Shown here: in pieces, positions 34,157-41,581 of the stretch | How positions within the stretch are numbered: position 1 is the first letter of the stretch | How the letters are laid out: each line of letters begins with the position of its first letter | DNA from: Kordia sp964351775 | Lineage (GTDB): Bacteria; Bacteroidota; Bacteroidia; Flavobacteriales; Flavobacteriaceae | Length of the DNA: 49,693 nt | Reading direction: 5' to 3' | NCBI GenBank assembly: GCA_964351775.1 | Contig: CAYGPQ010000022.1 | Location: forward strand, 1 to 49,693 | Translations under genes and position numbers: made by a program | Notes under the pieces: generated by a model | The model's database searches: none | What the model was told of the DNA's origin: nothing | The model's input: only the letters and a program-made list of their open reading frames with translations

Positions 34157-35895
34157 GTCGTAACCAACTCAATTCCATCACTAATCAATTCGGCAACTTC
34201 AGGTCGTTCAGCTTTAATTTTCTCTAAACGATCTAAAATTTTTGCTTGTAGAGAATTATCTTCACGAGTCAACTCATACAATTCAACCAACAATAACCAA
34301 TCTTTCGGATGTTCGTTGGAAAGTGTTTCAAAAATAGTTTTAAGTGAGATCGATCTGTCTTTTTCAGTTCTATAATCACGAGCCAGTGCATACAACCGTT
34401 CTAAGTTTTTATCTTGTTCAGAAGTTTTAAACTGTACGGTGTGTGTTTCCGATTTAAAATGTGTGGCAGGAAACGATCGATAATCTGCTGCGCCAGCATA
34501 CGCCGACACAATTTCTTTTCCTAAGGCTAAATCAAACGTACCATATTCAGGTTTAAATAATATTTTGTCTTTGTATGTAACCGTACAATCTGTAAACTGA
34601 ATCAAAATTAATTTCCCGTAGATATTTCGAATACCAGTAACGTTCATGCCTTCTACTTTGATACCACTTTCGTATTCAAATGCAATGCGCTCGCCATCAT
34701 AAAAATGATAGGCTTTCAAATCGCGCGGACTCATATCTTCAATCGCTAAATTGATTCCTTTTAACTTTCCTAAAGGGGAACTAAATCCATGCGGATGTGT
34801 CAATACACCATGACCAATTAATTCTTTCTCCCGATTCGATAATGCCGTTGGTCCTTCCGTTTTAAAAAAGACCACTTCATTATCTTCATTCGTAATCATT
34901 TCAGTAAAAATTCCCGAAACTTGTAAGCCTGTGCTCAGTTCAATAGTTCCAATCTTCTTAGATTCAATGAGTTTTTTTAAACCTCTAAAACCGCCTTTTC
35001 GCAATGCCATGGTATTGGTAAACTCTTCTAAAACTTGCATCAAATAGGAAAAATCAGGCGTTACATACAATTGTGGTTGTGGTTTGGTAATATCAAATTC
35101 TTGGTAAGCGGCATCCACCGAATACGGAATCTTTTTCACTACATCGGTCATGCACCATTTGCTTTCGCCAATAGAAGAAAGTAAGCCAGCACCATAAATT
35201 TTTGGATCATCTACATCACCAATCAATCCATATTCTACTGTCCACCAATGTAAATTTCGAATCATTGCCATTTCGGACAATGCTACTTTTTTTGCTTGCA
35301 ATTCGTTGACACGATTTTCGGCAGCTTCAATTTCAATTTCTGTACTTCTGGGCGCTTCTTTTACAATCGAAAGTTTCCGAACCGCTTCGTACATATCATT
35401 GTCATGAGAAGATAAAATAGCTTTCGCACCAATTTCTCCAAAACGTCTTAAATACTCCGCATAATCAGGATTGGCAATAATGGGCGCATGTCCTGCCGCT
35501 TCATGAATAATATCTGGTGCTGGCGTATAGGTAATATGCTCTAGCTGTCTGATGTCACTCGCAATCACCAACACTTTATACGCTTGAAACTCCATAAACG
35601 CATTTGGTGGAATAAATCCGTCCACGGCAACCGCTGCCCAACCAATTTCTTTCAAAATCCGATTCATACCATACATACTTGGAATTTCATCAATAGAAAT
35701 CCCCGTTTTTTGCAAACCATCCAAATACGAATCATGCGCAACGGTGCTCAAATAAGAAACACTTTTTCGCATCACATACCGCCAAACAGCTTGATTAATG
35801 GCGGAATAATCGTCATAATTTTGCGGTTTAATATACTGTTGCAAATGCGGAGGAAGTCTATCCAACAATGGATTCGTTTCAATATTTTGGTTCAT
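34153..35895 (-). CDS. Aromatic amino acid hydroxylase (phenylalanine 4-monooxygenase-like)
   Basis: This 580-residue protein has a biopterin-dependent hydroxylase catalytic domain at about 20-330. The iron ligands are clear: His131 and His136 in PDIIHEAAGHAP and Glu221 in WWTVEYGL. The C-terminal 250 residues form an additional region not found in the roughly 270-residue proteobacterial PhhA. I start at ATG 35895 (MNQNIETNPLL); the in-frame ATG at 35937 adds 14 unlikely residues. It would convert phenylalanine to tyrosine. It diverges from the TetR gene of the paa region, so it is plausibly part of local aromatic metabolism. Confidence 0.9.
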   Translation of the reverse strand: MNQNIETNPLLDRLPPHLQQYIKPQNYDDYSAINQAVWRYVMRKSVSYLSTVAHDSYLDGLQKTGISIDEIPSMYGMNRILKEIGWAAVAVDGFIPPNAFMEFQAYKVLVIASDIRQLEHITYTPAPDIIHEAAGHAPIIANPDYAEYLRRFGEIGAKAILSSHDNDMYEAVRKLSIVKEAPRSTEIEIEAAENRVNELQAKKVALSEMAMIRNLHWWTVEYGLIGDVDDPKIYGAGLLSSIGESKWCMTDVVKKIPYSVDAAYQEFDITKPQPQLYVTPDFSYLMQVLEEFTNTMALRKGGFRGLKKLIESKKIGTIELSTGLQVSGIFTEMITNEDNEVVFFKTEGPTALSNREKELIGHGVLTHPHGFSSPLGKLKGINLAIEDMSPRDLKAYHFYDGERIAFEYESGIKVEGMNVTGIRNIYGKLILIQFTDCTVTYKDKILFKPEYGTFDLALGKEIVSAYAGAADYRSFPATHFKSETHTVQFKTSEQDKNLERLYALARDYRTEKDRSISLKTIFETLSNEHPKDWLLLVELYELTREDNSLQAKILDRLEKIKAERPEVAELISDGIELVTT

Positions 35896-36006
35896 GCGGC
35901 AAATTTTTACAAAGCTATCAAAACCTAAAATATTCAAGCAATAAAATATAGAAATTCAACGTATTTCATAAAATATGTATATTCACAAACTGATAAGGGC
36001 AACATC

Positions 36007-36582
36007 ATGATACAAAAAAACGAAACTCGAAAAGAAGAAATTGTACGTACTGCCGAAATGCTTTTCAAGCAAAAAGGCTACAGTGCCGTGACCATGCGTG
36101 ATATTGCGCAAGCTATGGGAATCAAAGCAGCGAGTTTATACAACCACATTCAATCCAAACAAGAAATTCTTTCTGATATCATTATTACGATTGGCGAACA
36201 ATTTACGCAAGGAATGTCTCAAATAGTTTCCGCTGAGGTCTCAAGTATTGAAAAATTGGAACGTATCATTGCGCTTCATGTACAAATTACCATAGAAAAT
36301 CCTTCCAAAATGGCAACGATGAATAACGATTGGATGCACTTGGAAGAACAAATAGAATATTATTTATCATTGCGAAGAAACTACGAAGAAAGTTTTCGAC
36401 AAATTCTAAAACAAGGTGTTGAAAGCGGAGAACTCAAAAATGTAAATTCCGAAATCATTCTCTTCTCCATCTTATCCACCTTACGTTCATTATACCTCTG
36501 GATTCCCAAAAAAGAAGACATTATAAAAGACGATTTATTAGGAACATTAAGCAAAGTGCTGCTTACGGGTGTAGCTTTATAG
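36007..36582 (+). CDS. TetR/AcrR regulator, probable paa repressor
   Basis: The 191-residue protein has a TetR helix-turn-helix (about 10-58: IVRTAEMLFKQKGYSAVTM, then IAQAMGIKAASLYNHIQSK) and a helical ligand domain. It is 440 bp upstream of paaE, on the same strand, with one leader-peptide gene between. The paaE promoter has a perfect 20-bp palindrome over the -7 element, a typical TetR repression site. The likely inducer is phenylacetyl-CoA, by analogy with PaaR of other bacteria; this is inference. Confidence 0.88.
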   Translation: MIQKNETRKEEIVRTAEMLFKQKGYSAVTMRDIAQAMGIKAASLYNHIQSKQEILSDIIITIGEQFTQGMSQIVSAEVSSIEKLERIIALHVQITIENPSKMATMNNDWMHLEEQIEYYLSLRRNYEESFRQILKQGVESGELKNVNSEIILFSILSTLRSLYLWIPKKEDIIKDDLLGTLSKVLLTGVAL

Positions 36583-36698
36583 TTTGCAGAAATTACTTAC
36601 AAAGTGTTTTTTAAAAGTAAAAACTGTATTGGTAAACCGTATTTTAATATGATTAATCTTATGTACATTCACGGTCTTAATTTCTAAACCCTACCATA

Positions 36699-36875
36699 AT
36701 GAAAACAAAACCTACAAATGATTTGAGATTGAAGAAAAAAACAATCTCAAACCTGAATGCTATTGTCGCAGGCGGACCGCCAGTGCCACCAGGAAGTAAC
36801 TCTTGTGTGCAAGAACAAACATGTTTTACCTGTTACGGACATACTTGTGATGGTCAAAGCTGTGATCGTACTTAA
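36699..36875 (+). CDS. GG-leader Cys-rich peptide precursor 4
   Basis: A 58-residue reading frame starts MKTKPTNDLRLKKKTISNLN and has AGG at 24-26. The 32-residue core is rich in cysteine (SCVQEQTCFTCYGHTC, then GQSC; five Cys). The leader belongs to the same type as peptides 2 and 3 (L-L-KK-TISNL). It is a single gene with its own terminator, inserted between the paa regulator and the paa promoter, 3.1 kb from its relatives. No biosynthetic gene is adjacent. Confidence 0.8.
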   Translation: MKTKPTNDLRLKKKTISNLNAIVAGGPPVPPGSNSCVQEQTCFTCYGHTCDGQSCDRT

Positions 36876-36898
36876 CCTATCAATGAACTTTTTAATGC

Positions 36899-36926
36899 AA
36901 AAGAGCGCTTTCAAAGTGCTCTTTTT
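36899..36926 (+). terminator. Intrinsic terminator after peptide 4
   Basis: The stem AAAAGAGCGCTTT / AAAGTGCTCTTTT (one G-T pair) has a one- to two-base loop and a T-run. It separates the peptide gene from the paa promoter. Confidence 0.87.
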
Positions 36927-36968
36927 CTTTGGTAAATAATTGAACCATAATATTTAACAAAACTTTAG

Positions 36969-36999
36969 TTGCAAGTCAAACTAACAATTGTTAGTTTTG
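36969..36999 (+). promoter_or_regulatory. paaE promoter with palindromic operator
   Basis: TTG (36969-36971), a 20-bp spacer and TAGTTTTG (36992-36999) make a textbook Bacteroidota promoter. The perfect palindrome AAACTAACAATTGTTAGTTT (36978-36997) fills the spacer and covers most of the -7 element, so a bound repressor would block RNA polymerase. The paaE start is 22 bp beyond. The TetR protein encoded at 36007-36582 is the obvious candidate. Confidence 0.85.
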
Positions 37000-37021
37000 T
37001 GGAAAGAACAAAAAAAAGGGC

Positions 37022-38095
37022 ATGGCAAAGTTTCATGAAATCGAAGTAACTGAAGTATACAAAGAGACTTCAGATTGTACGGTAATCACATTCAATATTC
37101 CTGAAAATCTTCAGGAAGAATTCAGCTATAAACAAGGGCAACACTTAACCTTACGAAAAATTATCAATGGCGAAGATGTTCGCCGATCGTATTCGTTATG
37201 CTCAAGTCCTATCGAAAACCAATGGAAAGTTGCGGTAAAGCAAGTTCTAGGAGGCGTATTTTCAACCTATGCAAATACAGAATTAAAAGCTGGGGACACA
37301 CTAGAATTAATGGCGCCTGCTGGTAATTTCTATGTGAAAGTGGATCCAAACGCACACAAAAATTACCTTGCGTTTGCCGCTGGAAGTGGAATTACACCTA
37401 TGTTATCCATCATCAAAACGCACTTGGCGTTAGAGCCAAATAGCACTTTTAAGTTATTCTATTTGAATCGCACGGTAAAATCTATTATCTTTAAAGAAGA
37501 GATAGAACAACTGAAAAACAAATACTTACAGCGTTTCAATGTCTTCTATTTCTTAACCAAAGAACAACGAGATATTGAATTTTTAAATGGCCGATTTACC
37601 GCAGAAAAAATTCAAATCCTCACAAAAACGTTCATTGATATCAATGATACAGCCGATTGTTTTATCTGTGGTCCCGAAGAAATGATCTTTCTCATCAGAG
37701 ATGAATTGGAAGCTGCTGGTTTGCCAAAAGAAAACATTCATTACGAACTCTTCTTCTCAGGTGATAAAACAGCATCCGACGCACACATCGCAGAAGTATT
37801 AGAAAAGAAAGTAGAAGGAACCGATGTAACGATCATGGATGGTGGAAAAGAATTCCATTTCATCATGGAAGACGAATATGATAACATCCTTGATGGCGCA
37901 TTAGCCGCAGGAGCCGATTTGCCATTTGCCTGCAAAGGTGGTGTTTGTAGCACGTGCAAATGTAGAGTTGTAGAAGGTGCTGTAGAAATGAAAATCAACT
38001 ATGCATTATCAGATCACGAAGTCGCAAGCGGATTAGTATTATCATGTCAATCCGTTCCAACCACAGAAAAAGTCGTCGTAGACTTTGATGTGTAA
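37022..38095 (+). CDS. paaE: Phenylacetyl-CoA epoxidase reductase subunit PaaE
   Basis: The 357-residue flavoprotein passes electrons from NAD(P)H to the PaaAC di-iron centre. An FAD-binding domain (RRSYSLCS, about 58), an NAD-binding domain (AAGSGITPMLSII, about 119) and a C-terminal plant-type 2Fe-2S ferredoxin domain follow in order. Cluster ligands are Cys304, Cys309, Cys312 and Cys342. It is the first gene of the paa group, directly after the operator-promoter. A 302-bp repeat-rich spacer separates it from paaA. Confidence 0.96.
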   Translation: MAKFHEIEVTEVYKETSDCTVITFNIPENLQEEFSYKQGQHLTLRKIINGEDVRRSYSLCSSPIENQWKVAVKQVLGGVFSTYANTELKAGDTLELMAPAGNFYVKVDPNAHKNYLAFAAGSGITPMLSIIKTHLALEPNSTFKLFYLNRTVKSIIFKEEIEQLKNKYLQRFNVFYFLTKEQRDIEFLNGRFTAEKIQILTKTFIDINDTADCFICGPEEMIFLIRDELEAAGLPKENIHYELFFSGDKTASDAHIAEVLEKKVEGTDVTIMDGGKEFHFIMEDEYDNILDGALAAGADLPFACKGGVCSTCKCRVVEGAVEMKINYALSDHEVASGLVLSCQSVPTTEKVVVDFDV

Positions 38096-38104
38096 AAAAA
38101 ATAA

Positions 38105-38219
38105 TTTGGGCGTTCCCACAAATTTTCATTTCGAGAAAATCTCCATGAAAATTTGCGGTCGGGTTTTCGGTAGTCGCTCTCTGCGAGGAGCTTCAACAAA
38201 ACCTCAATCCCTAACGCGG
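38105..38219 (+). repeat. Interspersed foldback repeat, copy A
   Basis: This 115-bp element begins TTTGGGCGTTCCCACAAA and ends CCTCAATCCCTAACG. It has a foldback CAAATTTTCAT / ATGAAAATTTG around TTCGAGAAAATC. Copy B at 46260-46410 shares the outer blocks but has different, still complementary arms. The 302-bp paaE-paaA spacer contains this, two REP-like hairpins and a heptamer array, and no gene. Confidence 0.8.
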
Positions 38220-38266
38220 AACTTCCCACGAAAGTCGGAAAACTAAAATTGAAAATAAAAGTGTCA

Positions 38267-38286
38267 CATCGAGCGCAGTCGAGATG
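38267..38286. repeat. REP-like hairpin, core GAGCGCAGTCGA
   Basis: Arms CATC and GATG flank the core GAGCGCAGTCGA. Confidence 0.72.
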
Positions 38287-38302
38287 CTTAACAAAAAACT
38301 AA

Positions 38303-38327
38303 GCTCACTGAGGCACTCGAAGTGAGC
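38303..38327. repeat. REP-like hairpin, degenerate core
   Basis: Arms GCTCACT and AGTGAGC enclose GAGGCACTCGA, an eleven-base variant of the core. Pairing of the arms is perfect. Confidence 0.7.
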
Positions 38328-38361
38328 ATTAACAACAAAGTCTAAATGAAAACATTCAAAA

Positions 38362-38397
38362 TTTACATTTAGCATTTTTAATTTAAAATTCATAATC
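38362..38397 (+). repeat. TTTACAT-type heptamer array before paaA
   Basis: Units TTTACAT, TTAGCAT, TTTTAAT, TTAAAAT, TCATAAT keep a 7-bp register up to the paaA start codon. Confidence 0.78.
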
Positions 38398-39354
38398 ATG
38401 AGTGAAGCACAATTAAAAAACTTGGAAGAAATCTTTGAACAACGAATTGCCAACGACGAAAAAATTGAACCAAAAGATTGGATGCCCGAAAAATACAGAA
38501 AAACTCACATTAGGCAAATATCGCAACACGCGCATTCTGAAATCGTAGGAATGCTACCCGAAGGAAACTGGATTACCAGAGCGCCTTCACTTCGAAGAAA
38601 AGTTGCCTTGCTAGCCAAAGTTCAAGACGAAGCAGGACACGGTTTATACCTATACAGTGCTTGCGAAACTCTTGGAATCTCTCGCGACGAATTATACGAA
38701 CAACTACACTCTGGAAAAGCAAAATATTCAAGTATCTTTAACTATCCAACAGTCACTTGGGCAGACATGGGAGCCATTGGTTGGTTAGTTGATGGCGCAG
38801 CAATCATCAATCAAGTACCATTATGTAACACTTCGTACGGACCGTATGCACGCGCGATGATTCGTGTGTGTAAAGAAGAAAGTTTTCACCAACGTCAAGG
38901 ATTTGAAATTATGATGACCTTATGCAACGGCACGCCTGAGCAAAAAGAAATGGCACAAGATGCACTCAATCGCTGGTGGTGGCCATCCTTAATGATGTTA
39001 GGGCCAACAGATGCAGAATCGGTCCATACAGAACAATCCATGAAGTGGAAACTAAAACGTAAAACGAATGATGAATTACGTCAGCAATTCATTGATCAAA
39101 CCGTTCCACAAGCAGATATCTTAGGCTTAACCATTCCAGATCCAGACTTAAAATGGAATGAAGTAAAAGGGAGTTACGACTTTGGAGACATCGATTGGGA
39201 CGAATTTTGGCAAGTTGTCAAAGGACACGGACCTTGTAATAAAGAACGCATGAGCGCACGTGTTGGCGCATGGGAAGAAGGAACTTGGGTTCGTGATGCA
39301 GCCATGAGTTACGCAGAAAAACAAAAAACTAAAAAAATAAGTAAAGCAGTATAA
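38398..39354 (+). CDS. paaA: Phenylacetyl-CoA epoxidase catalytic subunit PaaA
   Basis: The 318-residue ferritin-like protein is the catalytic subunit of the PaaABCE monooxygenase that forms ring-1,2-epoxyphenylacetyl-CoA. Di-iron carboxylate/His motifs are visible as AKVQDEAGHGLYLYSA (about 76-91) and ESFHQRQGFEIMM (about 160). The start follows a heptamer array directly. Length matches the family (about 310-330). paaB follows 80 bp downstream. Confidence 0.97.
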   Translation: MSEAQLKNLEEIFEQRIANDEKIEPKDWMPEKYRKTHIRQISQHAHSEIVGMLPEGNWITRAPSLRRKVALLAKVQDEAGHGLYLYSACETLGISRDELYEQLHSGKAKYSSIFNYPTVTWADMGAIGWLVDGAAIINQVPLCNTSYGPYARAMIRVCKEESFHQRQGFEIMMTLCNGTPEQKEMAQDALNRWWWPSLMMLGPTDAESVHTEQSMKWKLKRKTNDELRQQFIDQTVPQADILGLTIPDPDLKWNEVKGSYDFGDIDWDEFWQVVKGHGPCNKERMSARVGAWEEGTWVRDAAMSYAEKQKTKKISKAV

Positions 39355-39395
39355 AATATAATGAGCATTAGCGAATGAGGTTCATCAAAAACGAT

Positions 39396-39434
39396 CTCAC
39401 TACTAAATACTCAACACTCAATACTATTAATGTT
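39396..39434 (+). repeat. CTCAATA heptamer array before paaB
   Basis: Units CTCACTA, CTAAATA, CTCAACA, CTCAATA, CTATTAA and then TGTT lead into the paaB ATG. An open frame from 39375 translates this array and is not the natural N-terminus. Confidence 0.8.
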
Positions 39435-39719
39435 ATGGAAAAAAATTGGCCACTTTGGGAAATATTCGTCAGAAGTAAAAACGGATTAGAACACAGACAC
39501 TTTGGAAGTTTGCATGCTGCTGATGCAGAAATGGCACTAGAAAATGCAAGAGATGTATACACACGCCGTAGCGAAGGTGTAAGTATTTGGGTGGTAGAAT
39601 CGAAAGATATCACAGCTTCAAATCCGGAAAACAACGGAGAATTATTTGAACCAGCACACGATAAAGTATATCGTCATCCAACGTTTTATACCTTGCCTGA
39701 TGAAATAAAGCATATGTAA
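39435..39719 (+). CDS. paaB: Phenylacetyl-CoA epoxidase subunit PaaB
   Basis: The 94-residue small subunit starts at MEKNWPLWEIFVRSKNGLEHRHFGSLH with the family motif. It bridges PaaAC dimers in the complex and has no catalytic residues. I use ATG 39435 because the alternative upstream start at 39375 adds 20 residues derived from a repeat array and the family begins here. The next intact gene, paaC, is 436 bp away, with a broken four-helix-bundle gene between. Confidence 0.95.
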   Translation: MEKNWPLWEIFVRSKNGLEHRHFGSLHAADAEMALENARDVYTRRSEGVSIWVVESKDITASNPENNGELFEPAHDKVYRHPTFYTLPDEIKHM

Positions 39720-39760
39720 TTGAAATTGAAATCGAATATGAAGTTCAAGTTGAAAAAAAC
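39720..39760 (+). repeat. TTGAAA-type hexamer-period array, left flank of pseudogene
   Basis: Units of about 6 bp (TTGAAA, TTGAAA, TCGAAT, ATGAAG, TTCAAG, TTGAAA) lie just after paaB. A reverse-complement relative (TCAATT, TCAAAC, TCGACT, TCAAAT, TCAATT) is at 40125-40155 on the other side of the four-helix-bundle pseudogene. Confidence 0.65.
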
Positions 39761-39767
39761 TGTGTGA

Positions 39768-40118
39768 ATGAGCAACGAAAAATTTGATTTAACAGGACGA
39801 TTAGAAAATTTTGCAGCTACTATTATTTTGTTGTACGATAAAAAGCCAATGTCTTATGCAGGTGATTATTTAGCGAAACAATTGATTCGATCCTCTTGTG
39901 CTTAAGCATTAAATTATGGAGAAGCTTTAGGAGCAGGAACAAACAAGGATAAAATTAATAAACTAAGAATCTGTCTCAAAGAACTAAGAGAAAGTTTGAG
40001 AAACTTAAATATTCAGGAAAAGGCAAAATTAAAATCTAAAGACGAACTTTCTTCTCTAATTGATGAAAACGATCAATTAATTAGAATCATCGTTACAAGA
40101 ATAAAAAATATTAATTGA
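39768..40118 (+). pseudogene. Four-helix-bundle protein gene, in-frame stop
   Basis: The frame from ATG 39768 to TGA 40116-40118 would encode 116 residues of the TIGR02436 four-helix-bundle family, but has TAA at 39903-39905 (codon 46). The intact relative at 44475-44834 reads SSALNYGEA at this place, with TCA where this copy has TAA: one base changed. After the stop the frame continues in good order (ALNYGEALGAG, then KLRICLKELRESLRN). It is either a recently inactivated gene, an assembly error, or a short and a long product. It sits between paaB and paaC, flanked by inverted short-period arrays. Confidence 0.87.
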
Positions 40119-40124
40119 AAGAAT

Positions 40125-40155
40125 CAATTTCAAACTCGACTTCAAATTCAATTTT
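40125..40155 (+). repeat. TCAAAT-type hexamer-period array, right flank
   Basis: Units TCAATT, TCAAAC, TCGACT, TCAAAT, TCAATT lead to the paaC start. This is roughly the reverse complement of 39720-39760. Confidence 0.62.
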
Positions 40156-40914
40156 ATGAATCAGAAAACAAACCTATACAACTACATACTCGAATTGGCT
40201 GACAATTGCTTAATAGCAGGTCAGCGATTGGGAGAATTGTGCGGTCATGGACCAAACTTGGAAACTGACATTGCGTGTACAAACATTTCGTTAGACTTAT
40301 TTGGGCAAACGCGGAGTTACTTTCAATATGCAGCAGACATCAAAGGCGATGATGCAACGGAAGATAGTATTGCTTTCTTACGTATCGAACGTGAATACAA
40401 AAATGTACTCTTGGTAGAACAACCAAATCGTGACTTTGCGTACACCATTGCAAGACAATATTTATTTGACGTATATCACTTATTACTACTAGAAAAATTA
40501 CAATACAGTCAAGATCTGACACTAAGCGCAATTGCAAAAAAATCAATCAAGGAAGTTTTGTATCATGTGCGTTTCACGGGCGATTGGATCAAGCGTTTAG
40601 GAGACGGAACAGAAGAAAGTCATCAAAAAATGCAAAACGCTATTGATGGATTGTGGACGTATACCAACGAACTATTTGAAGTGACAAAAGCTACCAAAAT
40701 GATGGTAGAAGAAGGAATCGGTGTGGATGTTTCATTACTAAAAGATGTCTATTACGAAAAAGTAACGGCATTATTAGAAGAAGCAACGCTTACGGCTCCA
40801 GAATCAAAATACTTCCAAAAAGGAGGAAAATCAGGAATTCACACAGAACACATGGGCTATTTATTAGCTGACATGCAATACATGCAAAGAACGTATCCAA
40901 ATATGAAATGGTAA
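40156..40914 (+). CDS. paaC: Phenylacetyl-CoA epoxidase structural subunit PaaC
   Basis: This 252-residue ferritin-like subunit pairs with PaaA, lacks a functional di-iron centre, and stabilises it. Recognisable segments are DNCLIAGQRLGELCGHGP (about 16-33), FLRIEREYKNVLLVEQPN and VRFTGDWIKRLGDGTEESH (about 143). Length matches the family. The start is at the end of a 6-bp-period array. paaD follows 65 bp downstream. Confidence 0.96.
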   Translation: MNQKTNLYNYILELADNCLIAGQRLGELCGHGPNLETDIACTNISLDLFGQTRSYFQYAADIKGDDATEDSIAFLRIEREYKNVLLVEQPNRDFAYTIARQYLFDVYHLLLLEKLQYSQDLTLSAIAKKSIKEVLYHVRFTGDWIKRLGDGTEESHQKMQNAIDGLWTYTNELFEVTKATKMMVEEGIGVDVSLLKDVYYEKVTALLEEATLTAPESKYFQKGGKSGIHTEHMGYLLADMQYMQRTYPNMKW

Positions 40915-40979
40915 CATTTTAGAGCGTTCACTAGGGAAACTCAAAGTGAACTTTATTCAAGATTCCATCAATATTAATT

Positions 40980-41480
40980 ATGATCACAACCAATCAACAC
41001 ATAGACGAAGTACTCATTCCAATACTGGAAAAAGTATCTGATCCTGAAATTCCGGTACTTTCCATCATGGACATGGGCGTTGTGCGGACGGCAACATTGA
41101 TCAATGGAATTGTAGAAGTCAAAATCACGCCGACCTATTCAGGTTGTCCTGCGATGGACGTAATTGGCGACGATATTGCAAAAGCACTCAAAGAAAACGG
41201 ATACGAATCTAACGTAAAATTAGTTTTAGTGCCAGCTTGGACAACGGATTGGATTACGGAAAGAGGACGAAATGCACTCCGCGAATACGGAATTGCGCCG
41301 CCGCTGGAAGCGGATGCTGACAAAGAAGCATTATTAGGCGATAAACGAATTGTAAAATGTACCAATTGTGGTTCATCCAATACAAAATTAGTAAGTCAAT
41401 TTGGTTCCACAGCATGCAAAGCATTATTCAAATGTGAAGATTGTTTAGAACCTTTTGATTACTTTAAATGCCTTAAGTAA
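40980..41480 (+). CDS. paaD: PaaD, iron-sulfur assembly protein for the epoxidase
   Basis: The 166-residue protein has an N-terminal MIP18/DUF59 domain (about 10-95: DPEIPVLSIMDMGVV, TYSGCPAMDVI) and a C-terminal zinc-ribbon-like region with CTNCGSS, TACKALFKCEDC and KCL. PaaD is needed for maturation of the PaaE Fe-S cluster or the complex. It is co-directional with paaABC. The spacer to paaG is a foldback heptamer array. Confidence 0.95.
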   Translation: MITTNQHIDEVLIPILEKVSDPEIPVLSIMDMGVVRTATLINGIVEVKITPTYSGCPAMDVIGDDIAKALKENGYESNVKLVLVPAWTTDWITERGRNALREYGIAPPLEADADKEALLGDKRIVKCTNCGSSNTKLVSQFGSTACKALFKCEDCLEPFDYFKCLK

Positions 41481-41490
41481 ATTATAAACC

Positions 41491-41576
41491 GCAAAATGTA
41501 AAATTCTAAATGTAAAAGTTCAACCAATATCGAATACCATCTTTACATTTAAAATTTAAAATTTTGCATTTTTTAT
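41491..41576 (+). repeat. Foldback heptamer array before paaG
   Basis: The left part carries AAATGTA, AAATTCT, AAATGTA (41494-41514); the right part has TTTACAT, TTAAAAT, TTAAAAT, TTTGCAT, TTTTTAT (41542-41576). The halves are near reverse complements around a 27-nt centre, so a long weak hairpin is possible. The array ends 5 bp before the paaG start. Confidence 0.82.
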
Positions 41577-41581
41577 TATAT

